From NCBI RefSeq assembly GCF_000174755.1, contig NZ_ACLQ01000019.1, forward strand, positions 124,001 through 188,000: DNA of 64,000 nt. Direction: 5' to 3'. The stretch comes from Capnocytophaga gingivalis ATCC 33624. GTDB taxonomy: Bacteria; Bacteroidota; Bacteroidia; Flavobacteriales; Flavobacteriaceae. The notes under the pieces were generated by a model. That model was given only the letters and a program-made list of their open reading frames with translations. It was not told the DNA's origin and searched no databases. The translations under genes and the position numbers were made by a program. Shown piece by piece: positions 18,656 to 26,686 of the stretch; the first letter of the stretch is position 1, and each line of letters begins with the position of its first letter.

Positions 18656-19849
18656 TTACTTTAGTACTTCTTTTACTTTGTCAGCTGCTTCTTGGAACTG
18701 AATAGCTGAATGCACAGCCAATCCTGATTTGTCAATAATCTCTTTGGCAATCTCAGCATTAGTTCCCTGTAGGCGAACGATAATAGGCACTTTAATATCA
18801 GTTCCCATATTCTTATAAGCATCTACAATACCTTGTGCTACACGGTCACAACGTACGATACCTCCAAAGATATTCACTAATATTGCCTTTACATTTGGAT
18901 CTTTTAGGATGATACGGAAAGCTGTTTCTACACGAGCGGCATCGGCAGTACCTCCTACATCCAAGAAGTTAGCAGGTTCTCCTCCCGCTTGTTTGATAAG
19001 GTCCATGGTAGCCATCGCAAGACCAGCGCCATTGACCATACATCCCACATTACCATCCAAGTCTACATAGTTAAGACCCGCGGCTTTGGCTTCTACCTCG
19101 ATAGGTCGCTCCTCACGAGTATCTCGCAATTCGGCATAGTCCTTATGACGGAAAAGAGCGTTATCATCTATGGTAACTTTGGCATCTACCGCAAGTATTT
19201 TATTATCAGAGGTTTTGAGCACTGGGTTGATTTCGAACAAATTCGCATCAGAAGTGATATAAGCTTTGTATAGTGAAGTTACGAACTTGACCATTTCCTT
19301 GAAAGCCTCTCCTTCCAGTCCTAAATTAAAAGCTACATTTCTTGCTTGAAAAGGGAGCAATCCCAATTCTGGGTCTATCTCTTCAGTAAAGATTAGGTGA
19401 GGAGTTTTTTCAGCGACTGCTTCTATATCCATACCTCCTTCGGTAGAATACATAATCATATTCTTTCCTTTAGCACGATTCAGTAGGATCGACATGTAGT
19501 ATTCCTTAGGCTCGCTTTCTCCTGGGTAGAATACATCCTCAGCGATAAGTACTTGGTGTACTTTTTTTCCTTCCTTAGGGGTTTGTGGAGTTACCAAATG
19601 CATCCCTATGATTTGGGAAGAAATTTCTTTAACCTGCTCCAAGTTCTTAGCAAGCTTCACGCCTCCTCCTTTTCCTCGTCCTCCTGCATGGATTTGAGCT
19701 TTTACTACATACCATTGTGTTCCTGTTTGTTCTGTAAGCTTTTCTGCTGCTTTGACAGCTTCATCGGCTGTAGTGGCTACAATACCACGCTGTACACGTA
19801 CACCGAAGCTTGAGAGAATTTCCTTTCCTTGATATTCATGTAAATTCAT
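18656..19849 (-). CDS. sucC: Succinyl-CoA synthetase beta subunit (ADP-forming)
   Basis: A 397-residue TCA-cycle subunit that, with SucD, interconverts succinyl-CoA and succinate with ATP formation. The N-terminal MNLHEYQGKEIL, the ATP-grasp segment VVKAQIHAGGRGKGGGVK, the metal site LFEINPVL...VDAK and the C-terminal flavodoxin-like domain (NFLDVGGTA, NIFGGIVRCD, RLQGTNAE) are all complete. The partner sucD is not next to it and not in this window. It is flanked by its own promoter and terminator, so it is monocistronic. Confidence 0.96.
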   Translation of the reverse strand: MNLHEYQGKEILSSFGVRVQRGIVATTADEAVKAAEKLTEQTGTQWYVVKAQIHAGGRGKGGGVKLAKNLEQVKEISSQIIGMHLVTPQTPKEGKKVHQVLIAEDVFYPGESEPKEYYMSILLNRAKGKNMIMYSTEGGMDIEAVAEKTPHLIFTEEIDPELGLLPFQARNVAFNLGLEGEAFKEMVKFVTSLYKAYITSDANLFEINPVLKTSDNKILAVDAKVTIDDNALFRHKDYAELRDTREERPIEVEAKAAGLNYVDLDGNVGCMVNGAGLAMATMDLIKQAGGEPANFLDVGGTADAARVETAFRIILKDPNVKAILVNIFGGIVRCDRVAQGIVDAYKNMGTDIKVPIIVRLQGTNAEIAKEIIDKSGLAVHSAIQFQEAADKVKEVLK

Positions 19850-19872
19850 AATATAACTTTAATTTGTAGTGG

Positions 19873-19880
19873 CAAATGTA
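19873..19880 (-). promoter_or_regulatory. -7 promoter element TACATTTG for sucC
   Basis: Minus-strand TAnnTTTG box 23 bases before the sucC start; no clear -33 TTG at the expected spacing. Confidence 0.5.
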
Positions 19881-19945
19881 CAAAAAAATATGACATTTCC
19901 ATGTTTTTTTCATATTTTTTTTCTCAATCCTTTTTTCCTTAGAAA

Positions 19946-20323
19946 TCAGTCTTGTGTAGAGAGTTCTTTTAACAATTCTCCCACCAAGGCATAGATCTCT
20001 CTGTAGGAAAGTTCTTCCTTGCTCATATAGAGCAACGCCAAGGAGTAGGTACGCTCTGTAGAGAGCAGCGACTTCTGATGGCGATAGCTCTCCCTTATCA
20101 GGCGCTTCATTCTATTCCTATCCACTGCTTTTTTCATAAGCCTTTTAGGAACACTGATGAGCAGTTGGGTAGGTTGTGTAGAGCCTTCTATAGGGGTATA
20201 TAGGAGCTTCAATGGATATTTTTTCAATACCTTTGCCTCTCGGAAGAGCTTGTTTACCCTATGGTAATTACACAATCTTTCTGCCTTGGGGAAGGTATTT
20301 CTTTTTTCTTTTAGAGAAACCAT
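19946..20323 (-). CDS. rnpA: Ribonuclease P protein component
   Basis: About 125 residues. It binds the RNase P RNA and aids removal of tRNA 5' leaders. The RNR signature is clear (LMKKAVDRNRMKRLIRESYR), preceded by the LLISVPKR strand. The start at 20323 (MVSLKEKRNTFPKAERL) matches family N-termini; an upstream in-frame start would add 28 hydrophobic residues that the family lacks. The usual neighbour rpmH is absent. The two-component genes upstream are on the same strand. Confidence 0.92.
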   Translation of the reverse strand: MVSLKEKRNTFPKAERLCNYHRVNKLFREAKVLKKYPLKLLYTPIEGSTQPTQLLISVPKRLMKKAVDRNRMKRLIRESYRHQKSLLSTERTYSLALLYMSKEELSYREIYALVGELLKELSTQD

Positions 20324-20455
20324 TTTATTTAGATAAAGTCGCATAAGCGAGTATGTGAGTAAAAACCAGCCAGTGTTCACAGCTGTATATGCAATAACAG
20401 GTAACAAACAAAAACACTTTGCCTATTACCTGTTATTTTATCTTTTTATGCTATA

Positions 20456-21181
20456 TTAGGCGTTTTCTTCTTCCTCTTCTTTTCCTGTAAGAAGTCGGAA
20501 ACCTTCGCCATGGATATTTACAATTTCTACATTCTCGTCTTTCTTGAGATATTTACGGAGTTTTGCTATATACACGTCCATACTACGAGAAGTGAAGTAG
20601 TTGTCATCTTTCCATATTTTGTTCAGTGCCAACTCACGAGGCATCAAATCATTTTCATGAAGGGCTAATAGGCGCAATAATTCATTTTCTTTAGGAGAGA
20701 GTTTTAGAGGTTCTTCATCTCTGTAGCGTAGGAAACGAAGCTTAGAGTTTAGGAAAAAGTCTCCTATTTGGAATTCGAATTTTTTGCTATCTATTACTGT
20801 ATCAATTGACTTTCTTTGGAGCATTGCACGAATCTTCATGAGCAATACTTCTGAATCAAAAGGTTTATTTAAGTAATCATCGGCTCCTGATTTGTATCCT
20901 TTGATCACATCCTCACGCATAGTTCTTGCTGTAAGGAAAATGATAGGCACTTTCTCATTCTTTTCACGAATTTCCTTAGCGAGGGTAAAACCATCTTTGT
21001 AAGGCATCATAACATCAAGAATACACATATCATAGGGATCCTTGCGGAACTTATCAAAACCTTCCATCCCGTTCTTGGCCAAAGTAACATCAAAGCCACT
21101 CATGGATAGGTAATCTTTCAATACGGTCCCAAAGTTTGGGTCATCTTCTACAAGAAGAATTTTTTTATTAACTGCTTCCAT
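20456..21181 (-). CDS. rprY: OmpR/PhoB-type response regulator, RprY-like
   Basis: A 241-residue DNA-binding response regulator. The receiver domain has EDD at 12-14, the phospho-acceptor Asp56 in CILDVMMPY, a T in FLTAR and a K in YLNKPFD. The C-terminal winged helix (SPKENELLRLLALH, DNYFTSRSMDVYIAKLRKYL) is of OmpR type. It lies 55 bases after the histidine kinase gene, so the pair is one operon. The pairing and kinase type match Bacteroides RprX/RprY; the regulon in this organism is unknown. Confidence 0.9.
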   Translation of the reverse strand: MEAVNKKILLVEDDPNFGTVLKDYLSMSGFDVTLAKNGMEGFDKFRKDPYDMCILDVMMPYKDGFTLAKEIREKNEKVPIIFLTARTMREDVIKGYKSGADDYLNKPFDSEVLLMKIRAMLQRKSIDTVIDSKKFEFQIGDFFLNSKLRFLRYRDEEPLKLSPKENELLRLLALHENDLMPRELALNKIWKDDNYFTSRSMDVYIAKLRKYLKKDENVEIVNIHGEGFRLLTGKEEEEENA

Positions 21182-21236
21182 AATTTCAACATTTAAAAAT
21201 AATATATTTTTTTACGTTTATACAAAATTTCATTTA

Positions 21237-22832
21237 TTAGATGATAAGGGGCACCTTGATCACAAACGTACTTCCTTTTCCTTTTTCACTCTCGGCATAT
21301 ACTTCCCCATCGTGATATTTTACAATACGCTTTACATAAGCAAGCCCGAGCCCATGACCTTTTACATTGTGCAAATCGCCTGTATGTTCCCTGTAAAATT
21401 TTTCAAAGATTTTCTTCAGTACAGCCTTGCTCATTCCCTGTCCTTTGTCCTGTATACGGATCACCAATTTGTTATGAGCAATTTCTGTAAAGACATCTAT
21501 ATCTGGCGCCTGCGGTGAGTACTTAATAGCATTCTCTAATATATTGACAATCACATTGGTAAAGTGCATTTCATTGGCTAATATATCTGAGTTTTCTGCA
21601 TGTAAGTGCTTCTTGATCTTTCCTCCTCTATCATCGATCAGTAGCTGTACATGAGCGATGGCATTGTCTATGAGCTCATGAGCATCCAGTGGCTCTTTCT
21701 CTATTTCTACTTGGTTCTTGTCGAGCTTTGAGATCTGCAAGACATTTTCCACATGGGCATGCATACGCTTATTCTCATCTCGGAGCATTTTCAGATAGAA
21801 AGACATTTTCTCAGTATCCTTCATCACCACGGGGTTTTTCATCGCATCCAAAGCCAAATTGATTGTGGCTATAGGAGTTTTGAACTCGTGGGTCATATTA
21901 TTAATAAAATCGGTTTTGATTTCATTAATCTGTTTCTGAGTACGCATCTGGATAAAGGTCTTGGCAAATGCCCAGATGATAATTGCTGTAAAAATACATA
22001 CCCAAATAGCCATTACGATAACTGAGGATAGCAGATAGCGTTGCTTATCAGGGAAATGTACCTTTAGCTCATAATGAGATTCTCCTTCTTGGTTTCTGAA
22101 CAAGGGTATGGTGTACATATTCCTTGCTGAAGGGTTGAACCTCGAACTAGCAACAGAGGTTTTTTCCTTATCTACAGAAAGAGACTTATCATATACGGCA
22201 AATTCAAAATCTAAGTTCAGTCCTCTGTTTCTAAGCTCTCTCTCTATGAGTATCTCCAGCTGCGAAGCCGTTATCCTATTCTCTATAGAGAGCTTCACTG
22301 AAACTTCCCGAAAGAGTTCCTCGAACATGGCTTTGTCAAAGGAGGTAATGCGACCTGTCTTTTCCTTAATAGTGGTACTACTGAATCGCTGTCCGTCTAA
22401 CCCTTTACTAGGGCCAAAAGTACGAGAGGTCTGTCGGCTTACATAATTGCGTATCTGAGTAGTATCTCCTTTAGGCAAATTGAAAAGCTCCGAAGGTACG
22501 GTATACCCTTCCTCCAATACTTGATGCTTGTAAGTGAATGTCTCCTTTGTATTCTTATTCTCTTGAACAAAAACCAAATCACGAATCTGTGAGGATTTCA
22601 AAGAACCTAAGCTATCTTTTCCTTTCAATTCTATGAATCGGGTGATATACTTATTTATTTCCTTCAGTTCTACCGATTCTGAAACTGAATTCAAAGCCTG
22701 TTTCACCGAATGGGTAAAAGCTTCTTCTTTATTATCTATAGAGCCCTTAACCCAATAAAACTGAATAGAAATAAGACCTATAAGAGCTATAGGCATTAAT
22801 ATTAAAGTAACAATATAACTTCTCTTATTCAT
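21237..22832 (-). CDS. rprX: Sensor histidine kinase, RprX-like
   Basis: A 531-residue membrane kinase. TM1 is at residues 7-28, then a periplasmic sensor of about 235 residues, and TM2 at 266-291. HisKA follows with phospho-acceptor His315 in NNMTHEFKTP. The ATPase domain has NILENAIKYSP (N box), DKGQGMS (G1), FEKFYRE (F) and GHGLGLAYV (G2). The periplasmic part has no recognisable ligand domain. Partner of the response regulator directly downstream. A -7 box only four bases before its ATG suggests a leaderless mRNA. Confidence 0.9.
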   Translation of the reverse strand: MNKRSYIVTLILMPIALIGLISIQFYWVKGSIDNKEEAFTHSVKQALNSVSESVELKEINKYITRFIELKGKDSLGSLKSSQIRDLVFVQENKNTKETFTYKHQVLEEGYTVPSELFNLPKGDTTQIRNYVSRQTSRTFGPSKGLDGQRFSSTTIKEKTGRITSFDKAMFEELFREVSVKLSIENRITASQLEILIERELRNRGLNLDFEFAVYDKSLSVDKEKTSVASSRFNPSARNMYTIPLFRNQEGESHYELKVHFPDKQRYLLSSVIVMAIWVCIFTAIIIWAFAKTFIQMRTQKQINEIKTDFINNMTHEFKTPIATINLALDAMKNPVVMKDTEKMSFYLKMLRDENKRMHAHVENVLQISKLDKNQVEIEKEPLDAHELIDNAIAHVQLLIDDRGGKIKKHLHAENSDILANEMHFTNVIVNILENAIKYSPQAPDIDVFTEIAHNKLVIRIQDKGQGMSKAVLKKIFEKFYREHTGDLHNVKGHGLGLAYVKRIVKYHDGEVYAESEKGKGSTFVIKVPLII

Positions 22833-22836
22833 CAGG

Positions 22837-22844
22837 CAAAATTA
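22837..22844 (-). promoter_or_regulatory. -7 element TAATTTTG abutting the kinase start
   Basis: Minus-strand box separated from the ATG by CCTG only. If used, transcription would start at or within the first codon. Confidence 0.45.
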
Positions 22845-22893
22845 TAATTATTTTTTTTATATAATTCATTTTTAACAACGTTTAACTTTTTGG

Positions 22894-23006
22894 TTAATTT
22901 CTTACATTTTCAGCTGTCATTTTCACTATTTTAGAATGAATTATTTCGATTTTATCCAAATTTTTATCGATTTCTCTATTTTCAATAACAAATGTTGATA
23001 ATTCTA
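22894..23006 (-). other. coaE: Out-of-frame 3' part of coaE
   Basis: One base of frame change in the A8 run at 23007-23014 (plus-strand T8) lets translation continue as KKIELSTFVIENREID and on to a TAA at 22894-22896. This gives 202 residues, the usual CoaE length, and the added segment resembles the family's last helix. It is therefore the true end of coaE cut off by a one-base deletion, not a non-coding gap. Confidence 0.8.
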
Positions 23007-23501
23007 TTTTTTTTCATCATTCCATTGATTTTTTATTCTTTTTTCTACCGTTTCTCTATCAATCTTATCACGAAGCATAACTCTTTTTATTCGCTCTTCT
23101 AATGGAGCGGTTACCATAATAATAAAATCACAATCTCGGTAGGAGCCACTCTCAAAGAGGATAGCAGCTTCTTTGATCACATAGGGCGCCTGCTGGGATT
23201 TCTTCCATTGGAGGAAGTCCTGCTGCACATAAGGATGTATTATAGCATTGAGTTTGTCCAATTTTTCTTTATTAGAAAAAACCTCTTGAGCTACAAAGGA
23301 GGTATTGTACCTTCCCTCCACAAAGGCTTCTTCTCCTAAGAGAGCGACTATTTCCTGCTGTAGTTGCTTGTTATTCGCCACAAGTTCCTTTGCCTTGGTA
23401 TCGGCTATGTATATAGGTATAGAAAAGTGTAAAGCAAACAGATTGGCTATAGTTGTCTTGCCACTACCTATCCCTCCGGTAAGTCCTACAGTTGCTATCA
23501 T
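23004..23501 (-). CDS. coaE: Dephospho-CoA kinase, truncated by a frameshift
   Basis: 165 residues are read before a TAG. The enzyme phosphorylates dephospho-CoA, the last step of coenzyme A synthesis. The P-loop GLTGGIGSGKTT, the ADTKAKELV nucleotide segment, VIKEAAILFESG and the lid VMLRDKIDRETVEKRIKNQW are intact. The protein stops after NDEKK, about 37 residues short. The stop follows an eight-A run, and restoring one base recovers the family C-terminus. As CoA synthesis is essential, this is either a sequencing error, slippage-corrected expression, or a functional truncated form. It overlaps ybbR by four bases. Confidence 0.88.
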   Translation of the reverse strand: MIATVGLTGGIGSGKTTIANLFALHFSIPIYIADTKAKELVANNKQLQQEIVALLGEEAFVEGRYNTSFVAQEVFSNKEKLDKLNAIIHPYVQQDFLQWKKSQQAPYVIKEAAILFESGSYRDCDFIIMVTAPLEERIKRVMLRDKIDRETVEKRIKNQWNDEKK

Positions 23502-24427
23502 TCGTGTATTATAAGGTATTCTACTTCTTTTTGTTCGGTAAAATTCACGTTCAAGGATGCGGGTTTCTTCCTTACCTCCAATGGTATATATCTATCTTTA
23601 CGCTGATTATAATCTGCTACTATAGTAATGTCCGTTGGCTTGAGATTGCGTATGGTCTCCACATCTCCTGTGAGCAATAGGGGTACTTCTTCTGGAAATA
23701 GCTTCACTTCTACTGAGAAGGGCTGGTGTATGAGTTGCACCTTGGCCTTAATTTCTTGCTCAGTTACATGTACCATTTGTAGGGAGAAGGTTACTTTGTC
23801 TGTATCATAATGCAGCTTAGGGGTATCAGTAATGCGTATTTCTCCTGAATAAGAGGTGGTTACATTCCTCTTATATTTCTTCTGCAAATAGACTCCTGTG
23901 ATGGTATCCAAATCGGCAGCCAAACCACTCACTACAACCGAATCAGGAAATACTTTATAAGAATCTACTTGATAATCCTCTTGTAAAGTTCCTGAAAATT
24001 GTAATCTTACAGGCACCTTCTTCTGCTTTATCTTTTTCAAATATATTTTTATAGTATCTGGCTGTATTTCTTCTATTCTCACATCTGGAAAATACTGCCT
24101 ATTAAGCTGCTGTTTTAGATTTTCTGTAAAAACATACTTATCTCTTCCTACTTTTTTCAACTTGTGTACTGAGAGGGAAACCACTGGGGGCGAGAAGGTA
24201 TATTTGAACAAAGAAAAACCTACTCCCCTGAGTTTTACTTTTATTGTAGGGGATGCCTCCATCTCTACAAATCTCTCAGTAGGCACTTCCATGTAGCGTA
24301 ACTTAATAGTATATTGCTGGGTCGCTTCCTTGGATAACTTTCCTACCAACCAAGTAAGTGCTGCCAAGAGAATACAGAAAAGTATCCCTATAGTTCGTTT
24401 TGAAAAAAAATATCTATTGAGTTTCAT
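23498..24427 (-). CDS. YbbR-like domain protein
   Basis: A 309-residue protein with one N-terminal membrane anchor (TIGILFCILLAALTWLV, about residues 12-28) and an extracytoplasmic part made of successive YbbR-like beta domains (for example VPVRLQFSGTLQEDYQVDS and IPLEVRKKPASLNVNF). YbbR proteins in Firmicutes regulate the diadenylate cyclase CdaA; here no cyclase gene is adjacent. It overlaps the downstream coaE by four bases, suggesting translational coupling. The -7 box lies five bases before its ATG. Confidence 0.8.
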   Translation of the reverse strand: MKLNRYFFSKRTIGILFCILLAALTWLVGKLSKEATQQYTIKLRYMEVPTERFVEMEASPTIKVKLRGVGFSLFKYTFSPPVVSLSVHKLKKVGRDKYVFTENLKQQLNRQYFPDVRIEEIQPDTIKIYLKKIKQKKVPVRLQFSGTLQEDYQVDSYKVFPDSVVVSGLAADLDTITGVYLQKKYKRNVTTSYSGEIRITDTPKLHYDTDKVTFSLQMVHVTEQEIKAKVQLIHQPFSVEVKLFPEEVPLLLTGDVETIRNLKPTDITIVADYNQRKDRYIPLEVRKKPASLNVNFTEQKEVEYLIIHE

Positions 24428-24432
24428 TGTGG

Positions 24433-24465
24433 CAAAATTATAATTTTATTTTTAAAAAATACAAA
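24433..24465 (-). promoter_or_regulatory. Promoter for ybbR-coaE (TTTG-N21-TAATTTTG)
   Basis: Minus strand: TTTG at 24462-24465 and TAATTTTG at 24433-24440. Only five bases separate the -7 box from the ATG at 24427, implying a leaderless transcript. Confidence 0.55.
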
Positions 24466-24546
24466 AAAATTTCCTACTTTTTTACACAAAAAAATACACT
24501 TTGTAAAAATAATCTTACAAAGTGTATGCTTAGTTTTTATATAGAT

Positions 24547-24966
24547 TTAGGCTTCAGCCTCTTGTGAGGCTACAGGAGCTTCTTCTTCGAGGAATCCTTT
24601 GTCAATAAGTATGTTATACCATTGTATAATCTTCTTTATATCACTGGGATATACCTTATCTTCATCATAATTAGGAATTACAGAGAAGAAATAAGCTTCC
24701 AATTCATCCTCTGTTGCCTTGTGAGAAACGGCTGTTTTTTGCCCATTCTCTTTTTCTTTTATGGCTTTGAATACTTCTTCAAGAGGTTTCTCGCCTTCCA
24801 AGGTATAAATAGCAATTTCTGAGAGCAGACTCACATTGTTGCGAAGTCCTATACTGATACGCTTCTGGTCAAGAAGGGAAAGAGCTAAGAATCCTGAACG
24901 AGTACGAGATTGTAATTGGTAAAGACCTGGTTTGCCTGAAATAGTTAATATCTGATTTAACTTCAT
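24547..24966 (-). CDS. DUF5606 family protein
   Basis: A 139-residue cytoplasmic protein resembling the Bacteroidetes DUF5606 family: MKLNQILTISGKPGLYQLQS at the start, a small beta domain (GFLALSLLDQKRISIG, LSEIAIYT), then a helical region with AYFFSVIPNYDEDKVYPSDIKK and an acidic alanine-rich tail. Function unknown. It lies 13 bases after def and probably shares its transcript. Confidence 0.8.
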   Translation of the reverse strand: MKLNQILTISGKPGLYQLQSRTRSGFLALSLLDQKRISIGLRNNVSLLSEIAIYTLEGEKPLEEVFKAIKEKENGQKTAVSHKATEDELEAYFFSVIPNYDEDKVYPSDIKKIIQWYNILIDKGFLEEEAPVASQEAEA

Positions 24967-24979
24967 GTGTAATTATATT

Positions 24980-25576
24980 TTAACGGGTTCTTTTCTTATT
25001 GGTTTCGAAAAATCTCATTTTATAACCTACTTTGACCTTTCCATTGCTTATATTGTTAAGCTTGTTCTTAAGCAATTGTTTCTTAAATGAAGAAAGGTGG
25101 TCAGTGAACAATATACCTTCTATATGGTCGTATTCGTGCTGAATCACTCTGGCTACCAATCCTGAAAAGGTTTCGGTATGGGTCGCAAAATGTTCATCTT
25201 GATACTCAATTACTATTGTGGGCTTGCGTAGGACATCCTCACTAATACCTGGAATACTGAGACACCCTTCGCTGAATGGCCATGGCTCTCCTTCTTCTTT
25301 GAGAATTTTAGCATTGATAAAAGCCTTTTTAAAGCCCTTCAAATAATCTCTTTCAGCATCACTCAGATCGTCATTCTCACAAAAAGGTTCTGTATCTACC
25401 ACAAAAAGGCGGATGGCAAGCCCCACTTGTGGAGCAGCAAGCCCTACACCATTACTGTGATACATGGTCTGATACATATCTTCTATAAGCTTGGGAAGCT
25501 CTGGATAATCCTTGGCTATAGGCATACATTCCTTCCTTAGTACAGGATCTCCATAAGCTACAATAGGTAATATCAT
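24980..25576 (-). CDS. def: Peptide deformylase
   Basis: A 198-residue metalloenzyme that removes the formyl group from nascent proteins. The three motifs are present: GVGLAAPQVG, EGCLSIPG with the metal-binding Cys, and QHEYDHIEG with the two His ligands and catalytic Glu. An insertion after VDTEPFCEN (about 20 residues) is typical of Bacteroidetes forms. fmt is not adjacent. It leads a short operon with the DUF5606 gene. Confidence 0.95.
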   Translation of the reverse strand: MILPIVAYGDPVLRKECMPIAKDYPELPKLIEDMYQTMYHSNGVGLAAPQVGLAIRLFVVDTEPFCENDDLSDAERDYLKGFKKAFINAKILKEEGEPWPFSEGCLSIPGISEDVLRKPTIVIEYQDEHFATHTETFSGLVARVIQHEYDHIEGILFTDHLSSFKKQLLKNKLNNISNGKVKVGYKMRFFETNKKRTR

Positions 25577-25596
25577 AACTATATTTATTTAGGGTG

Positions 25597-25604
25597 CAAA
25601 GATA
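25597..25604 (-). promoter_or_regulatory. -7 promoter element TATCTTTG for def
   Basis: Minus-strand TAnnTTTG followed by C, 20 bases before the def start; no convincing -33 box. Confidence 0.5.
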
Positions 25605-25639
25605 CATTATTTTTTTTGAATATTGGTATATTTTACAAA

Positions 25640-26092
25640 CTATTGCCAAAATTCATCACTATAGGATTCTTCCTCTGTATGGGGATCTGCTGAGAGGTTT
25701 TTTCCTATCTCTGTGAGCTGTTCTTCTGAGAGATTTTCTTCCATATAGGGAAAGAGCACTCTCTCTTCGTAGCGGATATGATCATTGAGGCGGGTAGCAT
25801 ATTCCTCTAATAGCGCCGCAGTAGGCTGAGTGGTTATCTGTGCAATAAGGTCTCTTAAGAGGTCGTGTTCCTCCAAGGCCTGATCTATGAGCTTGTTGGT
25901 GATATAGGGGAATAGATATTTCTCTTCCTCTTCAAAATGTGCTTTTTGCTCATGCTCCCAATGGAAAACGACATATTGAGCTATCCGTGCTGGGGCTATC
26001 TCTTTTTTCAACCCTTGTCTTATCTTCCATACATGGAGCAAGCCAAAGTGATGATCCTTGGAAAGAGGTACTATATTTGGATTTCGTTTCAT
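25640..26092 (-). CDS. Hemerythrin domain protein
   Basis: A 150-residue four-helix protein with the ligand pattern of bacterial hemerythrin-like di-iron proteins: SKDHHFGLLH, HWEHEQKAHFEEEEKYLFP, LEEHDLLRD and LNDHIRYEERVLFP, giving several His and the bridging Glu. Likely cytoplasmic; relatives bind O2 or NO or help repair iron centres. The C-terminal extension is acidic. The presence of nirK elsewhere in the window makes an NO-related role possible, but no link is shown. Confidence 0.87.
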   Translation of the reverse strand: MKRNPNIVPLSKDHHFGLLHVWKIRQGLKKEIAPARIAQYVVFHWEHEQKAHFEEEEKYLFPYITNKLIDQALEEHDLLRDLIAQITTQPTAALLEEYATRLNDHIRYEERVLFPYMEENLSEEQLTEIGKNLSADPHTEEESYSDEFWQ

Positions 26093-26108
26093 AAAGTAAT
26101 GATAGCAA

Positions 26109-26134
26109 AAAAGCTGTCTTGTAAGACAGCTTTT
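26109..26134 (-). terminator. Terminator of the DUF1573 gene
   Basis: 10-bp stem AAAAGCTGTC / GACAGCTTTT with loop TTGTAA and a T run on the minus strand, 30 bases after the stop. Confidence 0.75.
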
Positions 26135-26163
26135 GGTTAATATTAAATCTTAACTTTTCCTGA

Positions 26164-26535
26164 TTATTCTACTTTCCCTTTTATTCTAAGGGCTACGTTA
26201 GGAGTATCAGTAGCATTGGAAGTAACCATGATAGTTTTAGCGATAGCACCTACACGGTTAGTATCATATCTTACTTCAATCTTACCAGTTCCTCCTGGAG
26301 CGATTGGATCTTTAGGATAAGAAGGCACTGTACATCCACAGCTTGAGCTTGCTCCAGAGATTACAAGAGGAGCTTTTCCTGTGTTCTTGAACTCAAATAC
26401 ACGAAGCCCATCAGCACCTTGTTTTATGGTACCATAGTCAATCTCTTCAGTTACGAATTTGATTTCAGCTTTGTTTTGTGCTTGTGCAACAAATCCAAAT
26501 GTTACAGCAAGTAAGAAAAATAAAATTTTTTTCAT
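26164..26535 (-). CDS. Exported DUF1573 domain protein
   Basis: A 123-residue protein with a signal peptide (MKKILFFLLAVTFGFVAQAQ) and a single immunoglobulin-like DUF1573 domain: IDYGTIKQGADGLRVFEFKN, the SSCGCTVPSYP cysteine pair and PGGTGKIEVRYDT. Common and abundant in Bacteroidetes, of unknown function, probably periplasmic. A minus-strand TAATTTTG at 26587-26594 is its likely -7 box. Confidence 0.88.
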   Translation of the reverse strand: MKKILFFLLAVTFGFVAQAQNKAEIKFVTEEIDYGTIKQGADGLRVFEFKNTGKAPLVISGASSSCGCTVPSYPKDPIAPGGTGKIEVRYDTNRVGAIAKTIMVTSNATDTPNVALRIKGKVE

Positions 26536-26637
26536 TGTTCTAAAAATTATAATTACTATTTAGTTTCTTCGCTTTGAATGCAGGTGCAAAATTACGATAC
26601 TTTTTTAAAAAACCAATTATATATGATTTTTTTTTTT

Positions 26638-26645
26638 TAATTTTG
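26638..26645 (+). promoter_or_regulatory. -7 promoter element TAATTTTG for valS
   Basis: TAnnTTTG box 41 bases before the valS ATG, after an A/T tract; no clear -33 TTG. Confidence 0.45.
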
Positions 26646-26686
26646 TCCCCTAAATCAATAGCGACATTTATACACTAACAAATATC

